Shown here: piece after piece, positions 9,234 through 17,900 of the stretch | Numbering within the stretch: the first letter of the stretch is position 1 | How the letters are laid out: the number at the start of each line of letters is the position of its first letter | Source of the DNA: Perkinsus olseni | Lineage: Eukaryota > Perkinsozoa > Perkinsida | Assembly (NCBI GenBank): GCA_013115125.1 | Contig: JABANN010000550.1 | Location: forward strand, 1-22,021 | DNA length: 22,021 bases | Direction: 5' to 3' | Notes under the pieces: generated by a model | What the model saw: the letters and a program-made list of their open reading frames with translations, nothing else | What the model was told of the DNA's origin: nothing | Databases searched by the model: none | Translations under genes and position numbers: made by a program

Positions 9234-11929
9234 GAACAACAGTAACGGCCACACACGGTAGCGTAGCAGTCGTACCGATTTCGCACGCTGAAGATCCCGC
9301 AGCTTTGTATTCTTCGCCTGAAGCTCCATCAATTGAGTTTCACTACGGCTCTGCAGCTCCTTCAATGCACTCGAACTGACCGAGTCCTCACCGGCAAGTA
9401 CTTTTCTGACACCTCTAGCTCACCATCGGGCGTCCTCCTCTCCAGACGGAGTCACCTCCGCTTGCGTCTCAGCATCAACTGCTGTCTTCCGCTCAGTCTG
9501 GGAGCTACATGTTACCGTGGCACCTGACCCACAACAAGGCCGCCAAACTTTTGGGGTATCGGTCCGGATCGACCACGAGTGCAACAGCAAGCCCGGGGTA
9601 GGACAGCGGGCTTCTCTCTGTCCGAGGGCAAATATTCTCCGCCCAATAACGCTTCCTTCCGGGATTGTACGGGATCAATTTCTCGCGCTTTTGCTCATAG
9701 TACGTCCAACTCCTATTCCCAATACTATCGTCGAAAATCTATCCACTCAAAGCTCGTCGCCCGCATGCCCTGCCCGAAACTCACCAGCCACAGTCTGAGC
9801 CGCCGCCGCGCGCATTTCTATGGCGTCCAGGAGGGTCTGTACCGCTGCTGGGGAAGTGTCCAGCGTCGTAGTCTGGGCGCCACTTTCAGCGCCTGATGGC
9901 ATCCACTTCCGGCTCTAGCGTCGATGGCAACTCGATCGCTCACCCGGCGACGGTCTCCTGCGGTACTTCGCTCGAATCCGCCGTTTTTCCAGTCGGAAGG
10001 CGGCCTCCACCACCGAAGTCAGGTCATTATAGAGCTGAGAAATTTTCGGATTATTGCCGAGAGGGAAGAATCGGAGCGTCGTCCAATCCCAGTGGGACAC
10101 TGGCAGGGTAAGCCATGGCTGCGGCAATTTCGTGGCGCAGTGACGCTGACACGGAAACTCTATGTATAAATTGAATGTGAAGCACAATTCGAGTAGGATC
10201 AGTATAAAGTTTGAGGAACCGTGAGAAAAAGCAAGATGAACAAGATTTATCACTCACCTTTTCTCTTCCCTTCAGATCTCCTTCACCCTCTTCGCTCGTC
10301 ACACTAGAAGGCCCCTCAGCGCTCATTGCCTCAGCTGCTTGAGGCTGAGGGATCGGACCTGAATCGGAAAAGGAGTCCCCGACCAGTAGCGCACAGCGAC
10401 GGATATTACCATTCGACTCGCCGACTCCGACTGAGCTTCCCTCAGGTAGTGATTCGTCGTTCTAAAAACGACACCCGTGGGGATCGAACCCGGGTCCTCG
10501 GCGACACGCTCACCGTCGCAGGGGCATACATTCGCACGTTCTGATGATGGTGCCACCAAAGGGGCGGGTAGGGGTGCATCAGATGCCCCATTGGAGCATA
10601 GAAGCCGCTGTTCACTCTGAGCCACTTGCTTCACTTGCGCACTCTTGCATTTCCCTTACGCTCCAGTGCGGACTCCTGGCGGTGGCGGGAGCAACAGTGG
10701 CTGATGATGATGCTGCATGTGCTGTGGCAGGAACATCGCCGGTGGGAATCGCGGGGGCGGCAGAGCTCCTTGAGGAGAATGGTAGGTGGCCACCGGCGTG
10801 CCTGACACGAACAACCATTTCTACTGCCCCGTTGTGATAATCGGCTGGCCAAAAAAGTTTAACAACTTCGACTGCACACGACCAGCGAGAAGGTCCACTC
10901 AAGACAAGCGAGCTTCGAAGCAGCCAATGGTGTTGGTTGTCAAGAGGGAAACCTCGAACGCATCGCCCGAAGCCTAACCTGTCGGCTTTGTGCCGTCCAC
11001 TAGTGATTACAGAAGGGAACGGGATGCATGACAATTTGCTGTGATAGAGTCGGACGTCGACGAGGGTGGAGGCGGAACCCGGGTCTTGTGACCCCCCAGT
11101 GGTGATGATTGGACTAATGACCCGACACCAGCTCTCGACCACCGGCGTCTCTCAACCGCAGTGAGTCTACTGGCTACTTCCAGAGCCTAGCGGTGCGATT
11201 GTAGGAAAAAAACATAGTCGAAAGGATCGCTAGTGAAAGGCTGAGATACCGTTTTCAGTGTCCGGGAAGGCCTCCTCTTCGAAGCTGGCCGTCTGGTCGT
11301 CATAACTCGGCCAGTGGTGATGATGCATAGTTGCCTACAGAAAGAGTGGGTACCGAAGTCCGAGAGCCTTCGCTGTGCGCATATCCTACCTCCATTTCGA
11401 AATGCTCTGCTTGATCGGGGTCACCTACATCCCATGAGATGAATCTTAGGTTGATCCGAGGAGGATGCAGAAGGGCCTCACCAGCGTAGTATCCTTCACC
11501 GTGCTGCTGCCAATCTACCCCATTCTCAAGCGAGTCGTTCTCGACCGGCGGCACGCAGGTAGATGAAACTAAAAGAACCCAAGGATCACCATGAGGCAAT
11601 GCTGCCCTCGCCCGACCCTCGTGGCCCAGCTGCGAAGAACTGAAAGAAGACGGCGGCTGTTGCAGGGTCATCGAGAGTGGCGCTGCTGCTGCTGCTGCTT
11701 CTCCTGAGATTGAGGTCGGCTAGTGTGCCTCAAGCTTGGTTACCTTACCAGCGCCATTGGCCATTCGTGCTTGCGGTGAGTATTGGTAATGTACGGCCTC
11801 CTTCATAGAGCTTTGGAAAGCAGGTTGCCCTTCCATAGGAAAGGTCCCCGGTTCGATCCCCGGTCCCTCCTCTTGTTGCGACCAGTGATGAGTCAGTGAG
11901 GGATTAGCGTACCCCCGGTCATTCGTCAT
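6102..11929 (-). CDS. Large multi-exon coiled-coil protein
   Basis: Exons from the 5' end: 11929-11883, 11810-11749, 11703-11390, 11334-11250, about 10985-10660, 10616-10538, 10430-10258, 10145-9944, 9892-9785, about 9724-9524, 9497-9424, 9375-9276, 9173-9096, 8564-8448, 8404-8342, 7930-7820, 7770-7723, 7669-7547, 7496-7407, about 7060-6934, 6881-6750 and 6308-6102 (TGA). Most junctions agree in phase; those next to 10985, 9785, 9524, 7407 and 7060 are uncertain. The product has about 950 residues. The first half is mixed: a poly-Ala run, a section with FISWDV and FWPADYHNGAVEMVVRV that looks like beta strands, and Ser/Pro/Ala-rich linkers. From exon 12 on it is coiled coil (ELRIRQLESERDQLQASRKD, KKVQEVNEKLKEKTEE, ELEKERYRLKMLEAEEALRR). 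A structural or cytoskeletal role, or vesicle tethering, is inferred from the architecture only; the family is not recognised. It could be two genes, but phases join across the middle. Confidence 0.75.
6309..6749 (-). other. Long last intron of the coiled-coil gene
   Basis: 441 bp, gtgagc...cgactcag, joining LLE to DAELEKE in phase 0. It is about nine times longer than most introns here and contains runs of T. I see no exon inside it and no repeat I can name. Confidence 0.6.
7061..7406 (-). other. AT-rich intron of the coiled-coil gene
   Basis: About 346 bp after the donor gtaagt at 7406. The stretch 7130-7290 is almost all A and T, unlike its surroundings, which suggests an inserted or slipped AT-rich repeat. 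The acceptor near 7061 does not match the donor in phase, so an undetected mini-exon or another boundary is possible. Confidence 0.5.
7497..7819 (-). repeat. Three neighbouring introns sharing a 12-base motif
   Basis: Introns 7819-7771 (49 bp), 7722-7670 (53 bp) and 7546-7497 (50 bp) each contain GGAAAYGCRAGA (at 7799-7810, 7697-7708 and 7517-7528 on the - strand), usually followed by a second GCAAGA-like copy. All three read in the gene's sense direction and lie in the middle part of the intron. Seen directly; shared origin or splicing role is inference. Confidence 0.6.
7931..8341 (-). other. Long intron of the coiled-coil gene
   Basis: 411 bp, from gtaagt at 8341 to tgatttcag at 7931, phase 0. 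An imperfect palindrome around 8093-8112 (atgccg...cggcat) is the only structure I see. A small exon inside cannot be excluded. Confidence 0.5.
8565..9095 (-). other. Longest intron of the coiled-coil gene, with exon-like stretch
   Basis: 531 bp, gtgggg...catttcag style ends (acceptor tgctcattcag), phase 0. About 9057-8940 reads open as EIGRVLAARPTGISRDESHL and continues hydrophobic. It could be a skipped exon or a piece of an inserted element; it does not look like coiled coil, and I could not phase it with both neighbours. Confidence 0.45.
9174..9275 (-). repeat. Intron with a GTT microsatellite as its 3' tract
   Basis: A 102 bp intron between AKS and SLELRIRQ, phase 0. On the - strand it is (TTG)n, about 19 units with a few interruptions (9177-9240), running straight into the acceptor ttgcag at 9174-9179. 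The repeat thus takes the place of the usual pyrimidine tract. Confidence 0.75.
10431..10537 (-). repeat. Intron with tRNA-like sequence in sense
   Basis: A 107 bp intron of the coiled-coil gene, gtgcga...gaagctcag, phase 1 on both sides. On the - strand it contains an anticodon-like arm (CGACG, loop GTGAGCG, TGTCG, with T at the place of U33) and then CCCGGGTTCGATCCCC, a B box and T arm. A gttttta run follows. The D arm and acceptor stem are missing or decayed. The donor is weak (gtgcga); gtatgc at 10529 is an alternative but does not match in phase. Confidence 0.55.
10617..10659 (-). repeat. Intron carrying the shared 12-base motif
   Basis: A 43 bp intron, gtaagg...gtggctcag, phase 0 between PHWS and SEQRLL. 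It carries GGAAATGCAAGA (10643-10654 on the - strand), followed by a second GCAAG, as in the three introns at 7497-7819 some 3 kb away. Confidence 0.6.
11065..11143 (-). repeat. tRNA-like sequence, weak, in a 264 bp intron
   Basis: A 79-base stretch on the - strand begins GGTGGTCGAGAGCTGG (A-box-like) and ends with CCCGGGTTCCGCCTCCACC (B-box-like); GGTGG and CCACC at the ends can pair. It lies in the intron between exons ending at 11250 and starting near 10985. More decayed than the others. Confidence 0.35.
11335..11389 (-). other. Intron of the coiled-coil gene with classic ends
   Basis: 55 bp, gtagga...cactctttctgtag, phase 0 between HFEME and ATMHHHHWPS. The histidine run that follows is encoded by catcatcaccac. 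Confidence 0.65.
11681..11699 (-). repeat. GCA triplet run coding for poly-Ala
   Basis: Six GCA codons in a row at the start of the third exon of the coiled-coil gene give a short poly-alanine tract (EAAAAAAP). A triplet run of this kind may vary between strains. Confidence 0.6.
11795..11882 (+). repeat. tRNA-like sequence filling intron 1 of the coiled-coil gene
   Basis: The intron is 11882-11811 (72 bp, gtcgca...ccaaag on the - strand), which joins the first and second exons in phase 2. Almost all of it is the antisense of a tRNA-like unit of about 76 bases on the + strand (11795-11870). That unit has a D-arm-like AGAGCTTTGGAAAGC, an anticodon-like CCCTTCCATAGG, and the T arm CCCCGGTTCGATCCCCGG with an excellent B box. 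Its first 16 bases reach into the second exon. The acceptor stem does not pair, so it is not an intact tRNA. The donor gtcgca is weak. Confidence 0.55.
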
Positions 11930-11950
11930 CAGTTAAATATATACCACACT
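11930..11950 (-). promoter_or_regulatory. TATA-like stretch before the coiled-coil gene
   Basis: On the - strand tatatattta lies about 10-15 bases upstream of the proposed ATG at 11929. It may be a core promoter element, but it is close to the ATG, which would imply a very short leader. Confidence 0.2.
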
Positions 11951-13878
11951 TCTCCTACCTCCTAACCCTGCTGGCTGACATCATCCAACTGAACTCAAGG
12001 CCCGCTTTCCGGAGGACCTCGTTACATCAATAACAACACTACAATGTTCCGATTCGAAAATGGTCAACCCCCTAAGTTTTGGCCGCGGGCGAGTCGAGCG
12101 TCGTAATTTCTCGCCAATTTCGCACTCTCATTGAGTCCTACACATCCTCGTCCCCGCCGCAACTGGATCCCCGAACCGTGGACCCCAAGGCCAGAAGGCC
12201 GTGACAATCAGGCAGGCAACTCAACAATCGACACGCCCGCTACGAAAGTTGATATTGTCTGAGCCCATCAAGTCGTCACCCACCCGAACTCCCATGAAGC
12301 TGAGTCAATTCAATTGTCACACCCAGACTCCACGATAGGCCTCACTCAGCTGGACTAGGGCGTTCCGTTGCCAACCGGCACGCCAGTGGCCAGCACTTGA
12401 TAAATTCCGGTGCGAGAAGGCGTTCTTAATGATCGCAGCATCACCCTGCATTCCCGCGAGCAATGACAGCGTCTGGCGCGACCTTGACGTCTCTTCGATC
12501 AATGTCAGAGTTGAATGCTGCTCATCAGATCTTCCTCGCCTGACCAACTATCGTGGGTGCTGTACCGATAGTGGATGGAAATCAGCAACTAGCAGCTCTT
12601 CCGGAACTAATAAGACTGTAGTTGCTGCGCACCAGACCGAAGTGGCAATTGATACCGCGTGTATCGGAAACACGATGGCAACGGGTACGAAAGGCCTTAG
12701 AAGACATCCCAACAACCTTCAGATTACCATGGCAGCACAAGGCAGAGAGTGAGGCATGACGTCCCTGCAGGGGCCACCAAAGGGCCACCCAAAACATCTC
12801 GTCGCCACGATAGGCGTAGTACTCGTACTAGCAACACGCTACTGCTACTATTACCGCACAATAACAGAGATTAGAAAAATATGCCGATCGAGTTGTGGAA
12901 AGGGTCCTGGAGTGAGAACGGGACAGGCCTCCCATTGCCACCTAGTAATTATAATTTTTGAAAATTGACAGCCCTCAACCTCTCCGAATCACCTAGGACC
13001 GAGACTCTCTGACACAGTATGAGTCAGACCGCAGCGCCCGCCCGAAGGCTACAACGGAGATGTCCCCAGTTTGCCCATCTTCTCACCTGATACTCACTAG
13101 CAGCCTGATTACGATACTATGATCGAGCGAAGGCTCTGTAAGACCCCGCCGTCATCATTACCAGTCAGCGCCCTATAACGGGTTGGCTTGTTCCATAGCC
13201 AATCAAAACCTTCCGGCAGCTTGCTGGAACTCACCGGGTGCCAGCTAGTGGCTTTAACGAGCGATGAGGCTAGTATCGCTAAGCGGCAGTAAGGATGCTC
13301 TTTGAATGCATCAATAAAAGGAGAATCTTTGCATGCTGCGAGGGTGGTGGCTGGACGAAGGGCTGAGCTCTTTACACTACAACTAGCGACCAGAAGCAGC
13401 CTACAGTTCGAACCCGCCGTAATTCAATAAAGTATTTCCGAAAGCCAGAATCGATTCCAGGATTCATTCTTACACGTCAAATTGCGGGTCCGTAAGTTTC
13501 ACAATTGGTTTGTCGGTTTAACGGCCTCTTAGTCGAGTTGTCAGCAGGGATGGGGTTGATAACCGGCGAAAGTGATAGTGGACGTCGTAGAAGCAATCCA
13601 GATACAGAACCTGCTACCACTCACGGGCCTCGACGGAGCACCGCCGAGAGGAACTTGAGTGCGAAGATGCGCTGTACGTGTGATGGTACCAGCTTCCCTT
13701 GGCGAATGCGCTCGCCCTGGCCAGCTATACCATATGTATTATATGATATAATTTATATCAGACTGAGTCTCGTATGTACCTCTCGATTACCATTGTTCTC
13801 TTATGTTTCTCTAAGGGACAGTCTTCCCCTTTGCTCTCTGTGCGCTCGCCCATTTATACGCACGCGCATAGTTTATCG
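11930..13878. other. Gene-poor stretch, no gene supported
   Basis: Nearly 2 kb without a frame that looks coding over a useful length. Frames of about 76 to 126 codons exist on both strands (12317-12547 on -, 12429-12752 and 13505-13885 on +), but they overlap each other and have no motif. A few phrases (FRFENGQPPKFWP from an ATG at 12042, NWIPEPWTPRPEG) look like pieces of decayed protein, perhaps from an old mobile element. At 13725-13760 an AT-rich run (tatatgatataatttatat) could be a promoter, possibly that of the LTR element to the right. Confidence 0.4.
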
Positions 13879-14341
13879 CCCCTGAGGGGGGTGAATTGCA
13901 GAAATCTAAGGAGAATGTTATTTTCCTAAGGAAGAAATCTCGCCCGCCCGAAAATACGCCGGAACGTCGTGCCGCACGCGCGCGCACAAGAGAGCGACTA
14001 AAAGTTACTTCGGCTGGTAGGCGTTAAAAATGAAAAAACCAAGACCTAGTGGAGTACAGACCGTAACCCCCGTGAACCCGAAACCCGACTCAGGTCGCCC
14101 TTCGGGCGACCATCACCTCAAACCCGTAGGCTGCGGCGTGTAAGAGGTGGTAGTTACGCGCGGGAAGCGTCCTTAGAAAAGTGCAAAATCTCCTTAGGAA
14201 GGTGCAAAACCTCCTTAGGAAGGTGCAAAGTCTCCTTAGAAAAGTGCAAAGTCTCCTTAGAAAAGTGCCGAGGGCGAGCGAGATTTCTTCCTTAGGAAAA
14301 TGACATTCTCCTTAGGAAAATGATTTTAATCCCCTGAGGGG
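13879..14341. mobile_element. Foldback (long inverted repeat) element
   Basis: Left arm 13879-13949 and right arm 14273-14341 are inverted copies, by eye about 75-80% alike; both hold cctaaggagaatg-, ttttcctaaggaagaaa- and tctcgc-type blocks. Each arm ends in a palindromic CCCCTGAGGGG. Inside are a perfect small hairpin (ggtcgcccttcgggcgacc near 14092) and five 21-bp tandem repeats. No coding frame is present. It may be a non-autonomous DNA element of MITE or foldback type, or a structured part of the 5' LTR of the retroelement that follows. I saw no clear target-site duplication. Confidence 0.55.
14170..14274 (+). repeat. Five 21-bp tandem repeats
   Basis: Five direct units of 21 bases with core TCCTTAGAAAAGTGCAAAG and A/G changes at two spots (14170, 14191, 14212, 14233 and 14254). 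They lie between the arms of the foldback element and share the CCTTAGGAAAA block with the right arm. Confidence 0.8.
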
Positions 14342-14635
14342 CGGCCCCTCAGCTTAGGCCAGAAGAGGCTTCGGAAAGCTTCCTAAGGCAGCGCTCCTAA
14401 GAGACTCTGTGCTATTGTCTCTGTATTCCATCAGCAGTGGCTTGTTGGAAGGTTCACGTCGGCATGGACCGAGGGTTAGCATAAGCGAGAGATATCCGAG
14501 CTCAATATCACTGTTGTGTTCTGATTCACGTTGACCCGTGAGACCGTTGGCGAGGATCCCCTCAAGGCTAACGGTGGGGAGAATCCTCACGTAAGGGCAC
14601 TGGTTGTGCTCGAGGACACTCTCCCTCCCTCACAT

Positions 14636-14644
14636 TGGTAGCAG
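14636..14644 (+). promoter_or_regulatory. Candidate primer binding site for tRNA-iMet
   Basis: TGGTAGCAG matches the complement of the 3' end of eukaryotic initiator tRNA-Met with CCA for nine bases. It is one base after ...CACA, the usual CA end of an LTR. This places the right end of the 5' LTR at about 14634. The LTR's left end cannot be fixed because the 3' copy is outside the window. Confidence 0.45.
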
Positions 14645-14922
14645 CTCCTTGTTCTCTCCAAGGGTACCTAGCGGGCTGTGCGATACCGCAGTGGCATTCT
14701 TTCAACGTTGAGGATTCTTAAGTCTGTAAGTGCGCGGGACATTGTGTCTGCGTGCAGCTAGCGTGCTTTGCGCGTTGGTGAGGTTTTGAAGCTGTGTGTT
14801 GCGGTATATTGCTGCAGCTGTTGGACTGTTGCGGTAGCTAGGTTTACCTAAACTCTGGACCGCTACAGAGTTCCTGGTTCACTAACTGCACTGTTGAGGT
14901 TCGCAACTGACGTCTAGTTACG

Positions 14923-17900
14923 GTGCACGCACGTTACGTTGGTCAAAAGGTAGCTTGTATATCCAGTAGTTCAGACCTTGAGTTGACAGTAGTCATGGTT
15001 CTAACGCGAAGTGGAGTACGTAGTGAGGCCTCTCACATATCAGAGGGTGTTCGCCGTTCTCCGAGACTTATTCACAAGTGCACTGAGGATACGTCACGCG
15101 TCAGTACAAGGCAGGGTCCGTCGGTTCGATCAACTAATACTTGGGGTTGTAAGGCTCGCGGTATCAACGCAGTCGGCCGTGGCAAGGGTTCGGTTGTGGT
15201 TACACCATCCACAACTTCTATTCCTTCGGGTAATAGTGCCGTCCCTACTCGCCCACGCGCTCATTCTACCGGGATCGATCCGACCTGTGATCGGGATTCT
15301 CTAGAGTGTCCTGGAACAGTATCTGTATGCGGTCCACGTGATGTAGTAGATCGTAGAAGGTTAAGGTCCGTAGACAGTAGGGCGTTGTCTGTGACGAAAC
15401 AGGTTCCCGGAGTGAGGAAAGCCGGAAATAAGGTACGTCCTTCGCCGAAGAGTAGTATGAAGGTTGCGAAGGGGCGTAGGAAGGTCGAGTTACCACAAGG
15501 TACTAAGGATATTGGTGGAGGTTCTGGGGATAATGGTGGATGTGACGGTACTTCTGAGGGTATTGGCTATGACGATATGGGGCATAGGGAAGTGGGTCCT
15601 ATGATCTTCGACCCGCCCTTGGGAGAAGGAGAACCTCAAGAGGGAAAGGCTTATAGCGTAATAGTGCAAGGGTCGCTTCCTTGCGGGGAGGGGGGTGTGA
15701 ATGTACGTGGTATGGAGCGTTGCGTTGGGGGTTGCATTTCTTCTCGTGCCGCGGTTGGTACTGAGGATTTGCAGGGTTCCAGCGTTGATGAACGCTACGA
15801 TGATTCTCAACCCCTAGGGAAGCGTTGTTACGGGGCGGACTCACAGGAGACGCTACCGGACAGCGTGGAACTGGCGATTCCTAAGGCGACAACCTGGGCT
15901 GATGTGGACCGGATGGCCCGTCAAGGCGGGAGCTGAGCCCCTCCGTGGAGAGTCGGGCAGCTGCGAGCGGCAACGCAGCAAAACCCTCCCTGTCTGGGTA
16001 AATACGCTCCTTTATATAGGTGCCAGGCAACCTTGCGGCAATGGTTGAAGTCCGTTGGGTGCGGGGAATCGGGACGGTTTGAGGTCACCAAGGGCCCACC
16101 GGATGGTCCGAAGGAACACGGGTTGAAACGCCTAGGTCCTGTGCCTCATGTTCAAGGGCCATCGCAAGAGGGATCTTTGAGTCTCACCTTAATGTCGACA
16201 ACGGGTGAGCAAATGGGTCGTCGTCATGTAAGAGATCACAGATGGTTGGATTATGACGATAGAGAAGTACTGTTACGACTATGCCTTATGGTTTGGTGGA
16301 GACTCGTCCTATGGGTATTACAGTCGTCTGGGTATCCAATGACAGTATCATCGCGGCCCTTGGCCAGGGTATGCGGGGATAAGGGTCAGTGGGGTACCAC
16401 CCACTCAGTAAGTCGGGGTATAGGAGGAAGGTGGATGAGGGATCCACTCGCTAGTGATGAATGCTATACCTCTTACTCTAACTGTGATCTCACCGGCAGT
16501 CATTATCCGGGTGATTGTCGACTGAGTCGACTATTCCGATAGGCCGGTAGGGGTTAGTAGTCCAGAACGCGCTCGGCTGGTCCCGGCTGACGTTCCTGAG
16601 GTAGGTGAGCAAGATGGTCATGGAATAAGCATGGCCACGGCCCCTATCCCGCCAAGTTCTTCAACTCCTGTAATTTATGAAATAGGTCTTGGGAAGGCTA
16701 TTCTAGACTCTGCATCTCAAGATTGCCCTAGAAATTGTACAGGGAATTCCGTTACCAGTCGCGGGGTACCTGTAGCTAGGGTGCCGGAGGTTAGGAGTGC
16801 TGACGCCGTAGAAATGGCATCGAGGGTAACCCTGCTCGAGTCCTGGGATGGGAATGGAGTTCAACTCTCCCCTTTGTACCGCTATGGTTATGTTGGTCAG
16901 TCCCCAAAATCTCTGGTGTCGTCAGAGGGTTCGTGCAGTGCCCCCTGTTCTCTCGGGAGGCGTATGGTTTCGCACTCGGGGGAGACATCTCTCACTGTCG
17001 GCGGTTCGACAGGAGGGTCCTTCGACCTTATCGCAGTTGAGGAGGGAAGGTTACGAATTTACTCTACGACAAAGGTGGATTATGCTGGTACTGGTTTGGC
17101 GCCTCTACCGTCGGGTTTCGGACGCCATTTAGGAGTCTCTGAGGGTAACCCTGCTCGGAGTTCGAGATGGGAATGGAGTGAAACTCTCCCCTTTGTACCC
17201 ACTTGGTTATGTTGGTCTGGTTCTCGATATGGGGAGGGACAGTATTCAGGGTATCCATCAGACCTGGAGAGTGGTCAGGTCGAAGGTTCGTTGGATTTAG
17301 CTGCGATTTCAGGGTCTTCGCTGTTGTCAGGTGTGAAAGGGTCGACAGTCAGCTCAGTTTGTGGAACCAAGCCGCGTGATGGTCTGGATCGGGAATCAGC
17401 CGAGGTCACACCACGCGTGGTGGAGGACTCATCGGGTATGGGTCGGGAAGAAGCCGATCACCAGCCACGAGGGTCGCGTATTCCTGGGGTTGACGTAGGC
17501 CTCGAAGGCCGGGGCAGGTTTAGAGGCTGTTGTGAAAGTACCCACACCGACAACATAAGGCAATGCCCTCCATCGGCGAGCTCAGGAGGAGGAGCTCATA
17601 TTCCCGAGCTGATGGTTCGCAGTGTAAGGTCCTTCGAGCTTGATTTAGGGAAGAGAGTCTCAGGAGAGGTTAGAGGAGTCGTAGAGTGCGTTGAGAGAAG
17701 TTGTGATGTTGAAGGCGTTGTTATGCCGGCAAATTGTACTAATGTCAGTCTGGTTCTGTTTCCCAACTTATCCAACTACGTATCATCAATGTCCATCGAG
17801 CCTGCTGATGCGCGTGGTTCCGACCACCAGGAGAAGGGTTCCAAGAGTACCTGCTCCAAGGATAGAGATATCATTGTGCATGAGGAGTTGTTTGGGGATA

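Noticed and set aside
8872-9252. 126-codon frame with a long valine run on the - strand
   Set aside because: The run is the GTT microsatellite read in the wrong frame; the region is mostly intron.
9020-9379. 119-codon frame with a threonine run on the + strand
   Set aside because: The run comes from the same microsatellite on the other strand, and the coiled-coil exons lie on the - strand here.
12429-12752. 107-codon open frame on the + strand
   Set aside because: It overlaps a - strand frame (12317-12547) with equally plausible composition; neither has a motif or matched splice sites.
13400-13425. Another B-box-like stretch (agttcgaacccgcc)
   Set aside because: Only the core matches; the stem around it does not pair and no second box is near, so it may be chance.
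13505-13885. 126-codon frame on the + strand
   Set aside because: It has no motif, runs into the foldback element, and overlaps a promoter-like AT run; it is more likely LTR or spacer.
14170-14274. CRISPR array
   Set aside because: The 21-bp units follow each other directly without spacers and the setting is a eukaryotic genome.
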